63,042 bases of DNA. Origin: Discostella pseudostelligera. Lineage: Eukaryota; Bacillariophyta; Thalassiosirophyceae; Thalassiosirales; Thalassiosiraceae. Under the pieces are notes generated by a model. It saw only the letters and a list, made by a program, of their open reading frames with translations. It was not told where the DNA came from and did not search any database. Position 1 is the first letter of the stretch, and each line of letters begins with the position of its first letter. This document shows, piece by piece, positions 32,441 to 43,109 of this stretch. The stretch covers positions 1 through 63,042 of the forward strand of contig JALLBK010000004.1 in the NCBI GenBank assembly GCA_036940085.1. Direction: 5' to 3'. Position numbers and translations under genes: made by a program.

Positions 32441-32919
32441 ATGAATTGATTACAATACAACATTATGTTTTTTCTGAAGGGAACTGAGTCAGCCTCGTCA
32501 CCTGCTGACTCAACATGTTCATGTAATCATTAATGGAAGTAGAACTGTTTACAACTCGTGTAATGCACTTTATAGGAGGCAAATGCGTGCTGTTAATGAT
32601 GGCGGATTTGATGTCTATTCGAAGTATCTCTAGGAGTTGTATCGAGACACCTGCGTGCGGTAGAGGAGAAGATGTATTTGTGTCGGCTGTCCGTCGTCGG
32701 TTAAGAACAAAGAGTTGGACACAACGAGTTGGACACAAAGAAAAGATCTTTCTTTCCCGCCTTTCTGCTGCCAGCGAAGCAGCCCGCGACCCGCGACGCT
32801 GCAGCAAAAGAAGCAGAAGGCAGAAGAAGCAACAGCGCCGGCATACCAACCATAATTTCCGCCATAACAGATAACAGTACACATATCATACACTCATCGA
32901 CGGCCCACAGTTATATCCC
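32441..32919. promoter_or_regulatory. Upstream region of first VSR gene
   Basis: One TTTCCCGCC element has its core at 32755-32761, and a weaker TTTCCGCCATAAC lies about 100 nt further on. Open frames cross this stretch on both strands, but their predicted proteins are compositional and lack any family feature, so I treat them as non-coding. Confidence 0.4.
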
Positions 32920-35080
32920 ATGCCAATCTTCCCCTCCTCCGTCATTACAGTCCTCCTTCTGGGGACTGTCGACATTGTCGGCGCCGACTCCGCCGAGGCC
33001 GTCTCCAGCCGTCTGCAAGTTCATGTACGTTCTCATATTCGGATACTGGTGGAATACTTCTCGTCGCAATTCTTATTGGTGAAGATGACATAATGATGTC
33101 CCTTTTGCCATGTCATGCCATTTACCCCTTCCTCTCTACTTGTTTGCGTGGTGTTTGTCGGCTCATTGTGTATGGGCTGGCGCGATGGAGCGTAGCACCA
33201 GCAATTATACTGGGATAGGGGACTGTGCATTAGCATATGGACATAAAGTGAATGCAACAACATGATAATTGGGGGGAGAACGAGATCGGATGTGATTTCT
33301 ATTGCGGAATATGTCATTGTTTATTTTGTCGAGGCATTGGTAGTAATTTCTGCAACTCAATGGGGTGGCTGCGTGCGTGAAGAGTTATTTGTACCCTATG
33401 CGAATTGTTAGATGCGGGAGAATTCATTTGTTAACCGGCATGTTGTCTTTGGCATTTATCCTCGAACACACAAAGTTGAGCTTTGTCTCAAATCGGATGT
33501 CAAGGAACACTGCTTGCGATGGGTTGCTCATTGATCAACATTTATCTATCAATTTCCAATCGATCCTGAATTCTGACAATAATTTTCTCTCCCCTCTCTC
33601 CCCTCTTACCCCGCTCCCTCAACGCTTGTAGGTTCCACAATCACTCTTCCGTCCAGAAGGATATGACCATCGCGAAGCTCTATTTGGTGTCCCTCCCTAT
33701 GGAGGTTCTATCGCCCAAAGTGTTTATTATGCCGATTCTGATCTATGTGATCCCACCGTCGACACTCGCAAAGGCTATCCCAGCCGTCCCAAGGACAGCA
33801 AAGGCCAAATGGAATCGTGGCCCACTCCCTACATTCTCATGGTAGATCGGGGTGGATGTTCCTTCGTTCAAAAAGTTCGCAATGCACAACGATCGGGGGC
33901 CGCGGGGGTAGTGATTGCCGACAATACATGTCTTTGCTCAGATAAGTCTTGCATTTCTGCCAACGGGCAAGAGGTTTGCCAACCCGCCGAGCCCATTATG
34001 GCCGATGATGGATCTGGTGGAGATATATCCATCCCATCATTTTTAATGTTCAAAGTTGATGCGGATAAAATCAAAGATGAACTCAAATCGGATCATATGG
34101 TTCAGGTCGAAATGCAGTGGGCACTACCGAAGCCGGATGATCGGGTGGAATATGATTTGTGGACTACACCCTCCGATCCAGTTAGTAAAGATTTTCAAAA
34201 GAAGTTTAAGCCCCTTGCCATAGCATTGGGAGATCGTGCCTACTTCACTCCGCACATGTACATTTATGATGGAATCAAGAGTAACTGTCAGGGATTTGAT
34301 GGGGAGAACATGTGCTTCAATCTATGCACCAACAACGGCAGGTACTGTGCCACGGACCCTGACAATGACCTCGACCATGGTATTTCGGGAGCAGATGTTG
34401 TTAAGGAGAGTTTGAGGCGCATTTGTATTTGGAATCACTATGGCGAGTCTGACGGAATCGGAAAAGAATGGTGGGACTATGTGTCAAAATTCATTGAACG
34501 CTGCGACAACCCCGATTATTTTGCAAATGAAGACTGTGTGAAAGATGCTATGAGGCATGCAGGCGTGAAGGAAGATGTTATTGATCGATGCATCCGAGAC
34601 AGTGGAGGACTTGAGAAAGACACACCAAACAGTTTCCTTGACCTGGAGATGCAAGCGCAAGTCAAACGCGGTGTTGTCATTCTCCCGACGGCATTTGTGA
34701 ATACTGTTGCACTTCGGGGTGGTCTTTCAATAGAGACCGTATTTACTGCAGTGTGCAATGGTTATCTCGAAGGAACCGAACCCAAAATATGCAAGGAATG
34801 TAATGGTTGTGGTGATTTTGAACAGTGCATTGCCTCGAAAACATGCAAAAGTAAGAGCGGAGGTGGCGTGTCTACGCATACGTTTATGAGTTCTATGATT
34901 TTTATCACGCTTGCGTTTGGTGGAGCGGCATTTTGGCATTACCGAAAGACTCGGGAAGAGATGCGTGAGCAAGTGAGAGGCATCCTTGCCGAGTACATGC
35001 CTTTAGAGGGAGATGATGGACAGGTGGGATCACCCATGGACTTTGCGAGACGGGGTGGTTCCGAGAGTCTCATGACTTAA
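32920..35080 (+). CDS. Vacuolar sorting receptor (VSR/BP-80 type), copy 1
   Basis: Exons 32920-33024 and 33632-35080, phase 0, 517 residues. Exon 1 is a signal peptide plus SSRLQVH, and exon 2 opens VPQSLFRPEGYDHREALFG. The protease-associated (PA) domain contains PYILMVDRGGCSFVQKVRNA. The VSR luminal domain follows, with Cys-rich LCTNNGRYCATDPDND, the ESLRRICIWNHYG motif and a short Cys cluster. After one transmembrane helix the cytosolic tail carries EYMPLEGDD. Its YMPL sorting signal is the same as in plant VSRs, where it binds clathrin adaptors. The expected role is carrying soluble cargo from the Golgi to the vacuole. The intron of 607 nt is far longer than others here. Copy 2 lies about 9 kb downstream on the other strand. 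Confidence 0.88.
33025..33631 (+). other. 607-nt intron of VSR copy 1
   Basis: The donor is CAT-GTACGT and the acceptor TTGTAG-GTT. It is about six times the usual intron length in this window. The same intron position and phase in VSR copy 2 has only 116 nt. Short open frames inside it have no recognisable content. It could hold a regulatory element or a non-coding RNA, but nothing in the sequence shows this directly. Confidence 0.75.
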
Positions 35081-35381
35081 AAACAATATGCGTCGACTCT
35101 CGGGTAAGGGGGTGTGGTGCATAATATTAGGCTAGCATTGTCGTTTCCCTGAAGTGTATCATAAATAATTAATTTTGAATGTCAATACATGACCATTTTG
35201 ACTGGAAGTCCAGATCATTACTATCAAACGCCAACAAATGACATAAGAAGCGGCATTCTTCCGCCAGCGCGAACACGCCACATATTATGATGATACAAAG
35301 AGGCTCTCAAATGAACGGTGGATGTGGATTTTACAATCAAATCCCACGAGCACCGCATAAAAGATATTGCTTTAGCGGCGC
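35081..35381. other. Convergent 3' region
   Basis: The spacer where VSR copy 1 (plus) and the PIP kinase (minus) converge. It is AT-rich with AATAAT-like words near 35160. I see no gene or promoter-like element. Confidence 0.4.
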
Positions 35382-38123
35382 TCAATCTTCCTTCTCGATC
35401 AAATTGGAAATGAACTTGACAAATCTCTTTCCGTAGGTTTCCGGATCAACACAGCTGATATCTTCTCCAGAATTCCCTGTCGCCTTTTTGATGACTGTTT
35501 CACCAAGCTTCCGGGCGTCGTAATATTGAAGAATATCGATGATTCCTGCAGCATGGCAGAGTCGCATAATTAGATTGGCATCAGTACCTCATAATGCAAA
35601 TGAAACCGAGAGCAGTCGATAATATGGGCAACTCACCACAAAAGTAAATCTCTTTCTTCGCAAGTATCCCATCCTTCAACTTCGCTCCATAACCTTCTAT
35701 ACCGGAGTCCGATCTTGGAGTGATGCCATTTCTTGGCACTGTAGCTGTAGCATTGCTTGCCGACACAGGAGTTTCAGGGATGGATTTCAACGATGACGAA
35801 AATTTGATCTCAGAATCGCTAGTAGGCAGGGTGTCGTCCAATTCGATAGCTTTGGCAGACGAGGCACGTTGCATAATACCCCGTCGAAGTGGTGTGTTCG
35901 ACCTTGATGGCTCAACATTTTCGGCAGCGATGTTCCTTACACTCTCATGGGGAGCTGATGATGTATTGTCTTGATCGACTGCAGTTTCTGCAGCCTCTAC
36001 CGAAGCACCATTGACACCACTTGCTTCTTCACAGATATGCAATCCCAGCAACAAACTATAATCCATAATCCCAAGCCTTGCCAGAAACGTTGCATCTCGA
36101 GCCAGCTGGTCCAAGAACAGTCCCCTAGCTTTCGGATCTGCAAATCGTAACTTTCGTCCCTCCTCCAAAATATCCAAATCTTTACTAACACTATCGCCAG
36201 GATTGGCCTTCCGACCGGCTTTCGACCCCTTCAAATCCCACACACGGTCAATCTTCTTCGTCGTATGGAATACACTCCGCATGATGACGAAGTGCAAACG
36301 TTGATTGCTCGCGTTGGGCATGCACACTCGATACATGCCATAAAAATGCGTCAGGAATGTGGATGGATTGCATGTGAGATGACGATAGTAGAACGGAAGG
36401 ATTTCACGTAAGAACTTTGACTCGGCGTTGGTGAGTGTTTTGATCATGTACAGTCCATCATGGGAGTAAAAGAAGAACTAGAGACGGTACATAATAATCG
36501 GACGTGATTGTTAGAGTGGTCGTCGAGCATAAATGCAAAGAAGGAATCGAATACCAAAGCAAAAGAGATTATCTATTATCTCACCTGCCCACTCCGAGCA
36601 TTGCTGGCGAACTCATAGAAGTTAAACTTGCCACATATGCTATGCAAAAATGTCTGCTTCTCAACGCCAAACAAGCTCCGAATTCGTGCGAAGACCAGTG
36701 GTGCGTAGACTTTGAATTTATACTTGTGTGGTAGTGGCTTCGACGTGTTGGAACCGAGGTAGAATTGATTTGCGGGAAGTTTGTATTTGGCAACTCGTTC
36801 GCATTCGGTAGTGAGTGTGGTGTATGCTTCGGCGGTTGCTGTCGTACTATTCTGTCTCGCGGGCGATGACGAGGTGGATATGGAAGCGTAGGAATTCGAG
36901 CGACGAGCCGGCGAAGAGGATAGGTTGGAACCAGCAGATTGTGAATGATTGTTGGCATCATCTGCAGTAATGGATTTGTCATCGGTCACTGATTCATCGA
37001 GCTGGGCCTCCTTCTCTTCATTATTGTCACTGGTCCCGTCCTCCACTTGACTTAACCACGTGCGTTCGCATCCCTCCCACATCGAAATTTGCAATTCAGC
37101 CTCAACACCCGTCGCACCACCGACACTCTCGCGAATACCGAGCATCATACCCGCACATAAAGCATATTGCGCATGCTTCTTGTTAATTCTTTTGGAGGAT
37201 CGGCTCACCATGGGATTGGGATTGTCGGCATTTGGCAATGTGGGTGGTTTGCCATATTTGTAGTTTCGACTGTGGGATGTAGCGGTGGTTATGGATGTTT
37301 TGGTGATGGATGTAGGGCTGTTGGTTGGAGGACTAGAATGATGCAGATTGTGATTTTGACCACGACTATCCTCGGAATGATGATGCTTCCTCAACGAATC
37401 GGGCAAGGAGTTATTTCTCTTGAGTAAAATATCGCCACCAGGAGCACCGGCATCATTGAGCGTTCGACTACGTTTGATCTCCGTCATGTCATCATCTATC
37501 ACCACCAAGCTTTTCCGTCGTTGTTCTTCCCATTCTAATCGATCGCGGCTCCATTCATTATTCCACTGTGGCATTATGGTGGCAACATTTTCCGTAGGAA
37601 CAATTTCGATCGATGACCCCTGCCATGAGTCGACTGCCGAAACGGAGAGGTGATGTGAAGACTGGAGAGGTGAGAAATGCGGCGGTGGATTTTCTGGCAG
37701 CTCCGATGGGAAATCGATGGGCGTTGAACACGATGGCTTTGTTGGTTCGTCGTCTACTCTATGTCTATGGTTGGCTTGCTGTTTCTTCGCCTCTCGTTGC
37801 AGTTCTGCGGCATGTAATTTGTTCACCAGCTGATTTAATGTCTGTAGGTCGCCTTCGGTGTATTCGTCAACTATGCCGCTAAATGAAGTATCGTTCGTTG
37901 CTCCGCTAAGTACGCTATGTTGGCCATCGTGGGAGCCATCGTAGGAGTCTTGATCTGAATCGTCATCATCTGACGATGATGAAAAGGAGATGGACTTCGT
38001 AGGACCGGCAGAGTGCACTTCGTCCTTATCGACGACGAAGCCGACGCCGCCACCGCCCTCCAGCGAATTGAGCTGTCTGCCGCGAGATAAATGGCTTGGT
38101 AGGAGGAATGCCATGGCCAACAC
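35382..38123 (-). CDS. Phosphatidylinositol phosphate kinase
   Basis: Exons from 38123 to 36585, 36477 to 35637 and 35545 to 35382; introns of 107 and 91 nt; 847 residues. The catalytic domain begins around residue 330 (HAQYALCAGMMLGIRESVGG) and includes GKFNFYEFASNARSGQ joined across the splice to FFFYSHDGLYMIKTLTNAE. It continues with VWDLKGSKAGRK (about 594) and LGIMDYSLLLGLH (about 650). The last exon supplies the terminal FCGIIDILQYYDARK and VDPETYGKRFVKFI of PIP kinases. These enzymes make PtdIns(4,5)P2 or related lipids at membranes. The first 300 residues are disordered and Ser-rich, with no MORN repeats or receptor-like membrane part. A Ser/Thr-rich insertion sits inside the kinase domain. 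Confidence 0.9.
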
Positions 38124-38685
38124 CCCAATCTATCCCACCTTATTCTTCAATCTCTCTATCGCGGCGAAGGCAAATTTTGCACTTGAAATGGCAAATGAGT
38201 GGAATTGAATTCATTATGTTGTTGTGCGAACAAAATCGGGAAGGCACTCTCCCTTCCGTTCACGCGACGTTTCCGACGACACGTGGAGTCGACGTGCCGA
38301 CTCCTCTAATTTAGATCTACTCCGTCCTCTCATTTTCGTGGTGGAAAGAAAGGAGGAAATTTGAATAAATTTGGATTTCCGAGTTGTTCTCTTGGGTTCT
38401 CTTCACAAGACCTTGGGCCCATTAAGCGAGTTCCGATGGTAATTAAATGTACAATTAATCGCCAAACGGTGGACCTCACAGTGCCATCCGTTGAATCGGC
38501 GTCACATTGGCACAAAAAGGAGGCGTTGAAGAAAGGGTTCGGCCCCGTCCTTGCCGCCATGGTTGTGGTGCCAGCAGAAGATGATGACGGTGCACCATCA
38601 CCATGAACCAAACAAATCGAACAATTCTATTACCATTACCTTCAATTATTCCAAGTAGATACCGCAAATTCATTTCATCATCACC
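38124..38685. promoter_or_regulatory. Divergent promoter with G-box, no GGCGGGA
   Basis: This spacer lies between the PIP kinase (minus) and the Trp-repeat gene (plus). CACGTG at 38279-38284 sits in ACACGTGGAGTCGACGTG, which also contains the palindrome GTCGAC. An open frame at 38436-38606, starting ATGGTAATTAAATG, could be an upstream ORF of the right-hand gene. Its 56 residues match nothing I know. Confidence 0.4.
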
Positions 38686-39294
38686 ATGGCGATGTTCCTA
38701 ATGAATGCGCACAACATCATCTCCTCCTGCTGCGGCACGAGCGGAAATGTCTTCGCCAAGATTTTCCACAACAACCAAGATCAACATGACAATCATGCCT
38801 CCTCACCCGCCGCCGCCGCGGCATTTAATGGCGTAGCTGGTGCTGGTGGTGCTGCTGCAGCCAAACCATTTGGAGGTGCCAAGAAATTCGGATTCACGGA
38901 CAAACAGGTCAAGTACGAAGATGTACCATGGTCCAAGCTACCACTGGATGCTCGAAAGGCCGCAAAGGTGATTGGGTTTGAGCAAAAATCATGGGACGAC
39001 AAGGAATGGCTCGAAATTGATGATAAGCATTGGCATGATATGACACCCGAGGAGACGAAGGCATGCGAAACTTTGGGATGGGACAAGGAATCATGGGAAC
39101 ACAAGTATGAACATACCTCGTGGAATGATATGCCCAAACACGTTCAGAAGGCGGCAGAGAAATTAGGATGGAACAAGGAGAAATGGGATGATGATTGGGA
39201 TGTCCCGGCGTGGGAGAAGGAGTGGACGGACTTTACTCCCGAAGAACAAAGGTGCTTGCATGTTTTGGGATATTATGTTCATACTTGGGGTTAA
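38686..39294 (+). CDS. Trp-rich tandem-repeat protein
   Basis: Single exon, 202 residues. After an Ala/Gly-rich N-terminal third come four degenerate units of about 32 residues with the pattern W-x-x-(M/L)-(T/P)-x(3-4)-(K/R)-A-x(3)-LG(W/F)-x-K-x-SW-(D/E). Examples are WSKLPLDARKAAKVIGFEQK, MTPEETKACETLGWDKESW, MPKHVQKAAEKLGWNKEKW and FTPEEQRCLHVLGYYVHTW. There is no signal peptide or membrane segment. Each unit probably forms a helix-turn with exposed Trp residues, which suits protein binding, but this is inference. I recall similar LG(W/F)...W repeats in marine algal proteins but know of no function. Confidence 0.7.
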   Translation: MAMFLMNAHNIISSCCGTSGNVFAKIFHNNQDQHDNHASSPAAAAAFNGVAGAGGAAAAKPFGGAKKFGFTDKQVKYEDVPWSKLPLDARKAAKVIGFEQKSWDDKEWLEIDDKHWHDMTPEETKACETLGWDKESWEHKYEHTSWNDMPKHVQKAAEKLGWNKEKWDDDWDVPAWEKEWTDFTPEEQRCLHVLGYYVHTWG

Positions 39295-39535
39295 ACGATT
39301 GCTCTTGCTCTTGATGAAAATGAGATTCCATTGCTCGAATAATATGTGTGCATGGAATCCTGACCAGTGTTTCATGGTATCGCTAGTTCTTGATGAAAGT
39401 GCGAGTACACTGCTGCCTATATGTTAATATCTTTCTACGTATCGAATAGTATACTGATTTCTACTACTACTGATATGCATCGGAATTTCTCTAGAGATGG
39501 AATCACCCACTGCAATTGTAATTCTGAGGCATAGT

Positions 39536-41002
39536 TTAGTAGTAGCCAATACCAAGCGCATCCTCAATATCAGTGTCTTCATCATACTCCTCTTCTTCAT
39601 CTTCATCAACATCATCGTAATCATCTTCACCTGTGTTGTCAATGGCGTAGGCAGCCCACATCGCTGCCTCCTCGTCACTAATCTCATTGCCGTTCAGATC
39701 TATGCTTTCATCTGCAGTGTCAGAATCAGGAGTATCGGATATGTCATCACTGGTGCCACTCTCCACATCTTCATCATCATTTGACATGCTCTCTTCGATA
39801 ACTTCGGGCGATAAAGGAGGAGCAAGATCCAACTCTAATCGTTTCCTTTCATTGCTCACAATGATGACATTGACTGACGATCCTCGTCCTAGACCCAATG
39901 CCTTTAATCCATCTTCCTTCGCGACATATTCATCTCGTTGCTTGGCAACTCTACTGATATGGAGCAGTCCATTTCGATTGGCATTCACATCCACAAATAC
40001 ACCATAAGGGGTTACATTTGTCACAATCCCATCTAATTCATCACCGATTCGTAATGTAGATGCGGATATCTTTCTTCGTTGGTCGAAGGATCCCCCAATC
40101 TCCAACGCCTCCTCTCGATTTAGGCATACTTCGAGCGTGCCCTCCTCTAATCGAATTTTTGACACATATACCTCTATCAATGATTCAGAAGGTATATTTT
40201 TGTTTAGTTTCTTTCGTACGATGGATGCTTTTATACCTCGTTTTCCTAATCGAATCACACCGTTGACAATATTCCACTTCCCTTTGTTGTTTCTCCTTCC
40301 GATTCCACATTCTAGAAATGCTGCAGCATGTGTTGAGGAAAGGGTAACGAGGGGATGAGCAAGCCTAACGTGAGAGATGATGGTGTTATTTAGTAGACTA
40401 CACAAATGATACAGACTCATTGCTCGTTGCAGGATTGCATTAATATGTATCACACACCTTTTGGTCCAGTCTTTCCTTCCAGAAGATCCCTGTAAAATGA
40501 GGGCAAGTCAGATATGATATTAGAACTGTTACACATCCAATGAAATTGTGGAAAAATAAAATGGATGCCAACACCATCACACTACGGACCTATCGGGAAG
40601 TCTCGTTGCAAACAGGCGTTCTCCAATTTTGAGATTCTTTAATTCTTTTCGTGGCTTCCATGATCCATCTATTCGTTTGTAATAACATAGCTTCTCTGAT
40701 GATGGTTGTGGCGATGACTCCATATTCGAATCCTGCTGTTCCGTGACAATACTATTGGACTCAGCCGCGCTCCTCGCCGACGAGATTGTTACTTGTCGTA
40801 TTATTTGCAGATGCCGTCTTTCGACGGGATGGGATAACCTCTGCCTCGAAGATGACAGGCTATGACGATGAACATGAACGGTACATTGATGGAAAGCTAA
40901 CGATTTTGTTAGTCTAAAGCCTGTTAGGGAGAGTACCAGAAGCAGCGACGTCCGCCGAAATGAAGACAATAGCATCGACTTCTTCCTCATGGTCATGGTC
41001 AT
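39536..41002 (-). CDS. Plastid S1 RNA-binding protein, with a 32-nt microexon
   Basis: Exons from 41002 to 40590, 40489 to 40458 (32 nt) and 40320 to 39536; introns of 100 and 137 nt; 409 residues. The signal peptide ends KSLA-FHQC, a plastid cue. The microexon supplies DLLEGKTGPK, giving PDRDLLEGKTGPKAFLECGI across both junctions. A canonical S1 domain lies at about 239-314 (IGDELDGIVTNVTPYGVFVD, NGLLHISRVA). An earlier degenerate S1-like region surrounds the microexon. The C-terminus is strongly acidic. The likely role is RNA binding in plastid translation or RNA processing. The gene is divergent from Pelota. Confidence 0.78.
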
Positions 41003-41412
41003 GTCGATTTATGCTTTTTATTTTTATGCGATTGCGGCGGCGGCGGGCGGCAGTAAGTATTGATGGTCGTCGGTGTTGGTGACGTCACAATCCAGAGATG
41101 TGCTACCCGCTATTTCATGTACTGATTCCTACGTATTATCTTTTTAATTTCAAAGTTTAATTTTAAATCCAGCCGTATATTACTACGGAGGACTTTGTAT
41201 GAAGAATTTTGTATTGTTCCTAACGTGGAAATCTAGCAAGTCCGCCCGCGCTTCCGTCTCGCCTGTCCACACGTGGAAGTGGACGCACCATGCTGGACCA
41301 TGAACCATGAACATGAACCACGGCCATGGCGGACAATCCGCTATTACGCCGTACTACCTAGCACTTGAAAGAGGCTGAAAGACAACATCATCAACAGAAC
41401 AGCAACCAACCA
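41003..41412. promoter_or_regulatory. Divergent promoter with CRE and G-box
   Basis: This spacer lies between the plastid S1 gene (minus) and Pelota (plus). TGACGTCA is at 41080-41087 and CACGTG at 41270-41275 in ACACGTGGAAG, with a related AACGTGGAA at 41223-41231. I see no exact GGCGGGA word. The same two-element combination occurs in the divergent spacer at 2365-2842. Confidence 0.5.
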
Positions 41413-42758
41413 ATGAAGCTTCTCAAACGAGACATCTCCTCTAAGGATGGCTCCGGCTTCGTCTCCCTCTTACCCACAACGCCCGAAGACCTCTGGCACA
41501 CCTACAACCTACTACAAACTGGCGATCGCATTCGATGCACCACCCTCCGCAAAGTCAACAAGGAGTCTTCCACCGGTAGCGTCACCTCCACCAAAGTGCG
41601 TATGAATTTAACCATTGAGGTAACCAAGGTGGAATTCTTCAAGGATTCATTAGAAGTACGTATTAGCGGCCCGAATAGTGCCGAGAGTGCACATGTGCGC
41701 ATGGGGGCATTTCACACCTTGACATTAGAAATTGATCGACAATTTTCCATAGAGAAGCAGTGTTGGGATCAGATATATTTAGATAGAATCGATGAGGCAT
41801 GCAATCCAGACAGAGGGGCGGATATTGCTGCTGTGGTAATGAGTGGGGGGCTGGCACATGTCTGTCTTGTTACTGGATCGGTGACAGTCACCAAGGCTAG
41901 GATTGATATGAACATTCCCAAGAAACGAACGGGATCATCGGCACATTCCAAGGCAATAACCAAATTCCATGATGCCATCTATCGTGCTGTATTGACTCAT
42001 GTTCCATTTGACAAGGTGAAATGCATACTATTGGGATCGCCAGGCTTTCAAAAGGATGACTTTTACAAATATCTATTGTCCGAAAGCGTGCGAAGGGACG
42101 ATCGACCATACATTGAAAACAAGGCCAAGTTCGTCTTGTGTCATAGCAGCTCGGGTCACAAATGCGCCATTGAGGAATTATTTTCCGATCCGAGTATCCT
42201 ATCAAAAGTTACTGAAACGAAGCTATCCAAGGAGATTGAAATATTAAACAAATTCATGAGACTGTTAGATACGCATCCCGATAAGGCCTACTATGGATAC
42301 TTGCACGTTCAAAAGGCAAATGAAGAGTTGGCGATTGATTCGTTGTTGATATCAGATGAGTTGTTTCGTAGCTCGGATGTTGTTACTAGGAAGAAGTATG
42401 TCGCGTTAGTAGAGTCGGTGCGTGAAAGAGGCGGGACGGTGTATGTGTTTAGCACGATGCATGTGTCAGGTCAGCAATTGCAGCAAGTGTCTGGTGTTGC
42501 GGCGATATTGAGGTACCCAATGCCTGATCTGGTAAGTGATCATTGCTTTCCATGGCTCTAGTCATGCTTATTGATTTTGTGCTAATTCATTTTCCTCTGC
42601 ATATTTGACAGGACGAGCTAGAGGAGATTGCAGCGGCTCATGAAGCTGGATTCGCCGAATTCAATGAAGAAGACGATGCAGAGATATCAGATGAAGCCAG
42701 AAAATTGAAAGAAGAGGCTCGTATGAGAGAAGACATGGCTGATATGGGCTTTGATTAG
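41413..42758 (+). CDS. PELO: Pelota/Dom34 ribosome rescue factor
   Basis: Exons 41413-42531 and 42612-42758, intron 80 nt, phase 0, 421 residues. The open frame extends upstream to 41365 without an ATG, so MKLLKRDISSKDGSGFVSLL is the natural N-terminus. The Sm-like N-terminal domain contains PEDLWHTYNLLQTGDRI. The central domain (IAAVVMSGGLAHVCLVTGSV) lacks the GGQ loop of eRF1, as in all Pelota proteins. The C-terminal domain has KAYYGYLHVQKANEELAIDS and LLISDELFRSSD. With Hbs1 it dissociates stalled ribosomes in no-go and nonstop decay. The acidic C-terminal end is encoded by exon 2. Confidence 0.93.
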
Positions 42759-43109
42759 TTACATATCTGTAGGAAAGCTAGAATTATATTGCGTTCGCCC
42801 CTATGGAAGCCGTTCAGAAACTAGATAGGTTGTATTACTCTTTCTCGAGAGAAAGGGTTGCGTTGAGTATGGATGTATGTGTTTGGGTGTCAAATGAATG
42901 TGCAAAATTTGTGCAAATCATCGATACTTTAGTTTCTATTGAAAATTAGGAATTTTCATGTGTGTGCCACCGTATTGAATCGATGAAAATTGTTGAGGGT
43001 GGCAAGGATCACATCCCTTTGACGAGGAGCCTTGCTAAGTCATGGACATGATGTCTAGAGTCCATAATTCACTCATACGATCAGACTTGAATTGGTGCAA
43101 CGATAAAAC
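42759..43109. other. Intergenic between Pelota and DUF6824 gene
   Basis: Contains the 3' region of Pelota and the 5' region of the DUF6824 gene. A small hairpin, CTTTCT-CGAG-AGAAAG, lies at 42840-42855, about 80 nt after the Pelota stop. I see no GGCGGGA word, no G-box and no further gene. Confidence 0.4.

Noticed and set aside
32729..33082. Open frame overlapping the start of VSR copy 1 in another frame
   Set aside because: The overlapping frame from 32920 gives a signal peptide and splices perfectly into the PA domain, matching the paralog; the other frame is compositional.
33033..33317. Minus-strand frame inside the long VSR intron
   Set aside because: Ninety-odd codons without motifs; this length is expected by chance in an intron.
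38361..38606. Open frame upstream of the Trp-repeat gene
   Set aside because: It could be an upstream ORF, but there is no family match, and it is separated from the main gene by a stop; mentioned only within the spacer entry.
41365..41412. Pelota start at 41365
   Set aside because: That codon is TTG; the ATG at 41413 gives the conserved Pelota N-terminus.
42840..42855. Hairpin CTTTCT-CGAG-AGAAAG after Pelota
   Set aside because: Six base pairs is too short to call a functional RNA element in a eukaryotic 3' region.
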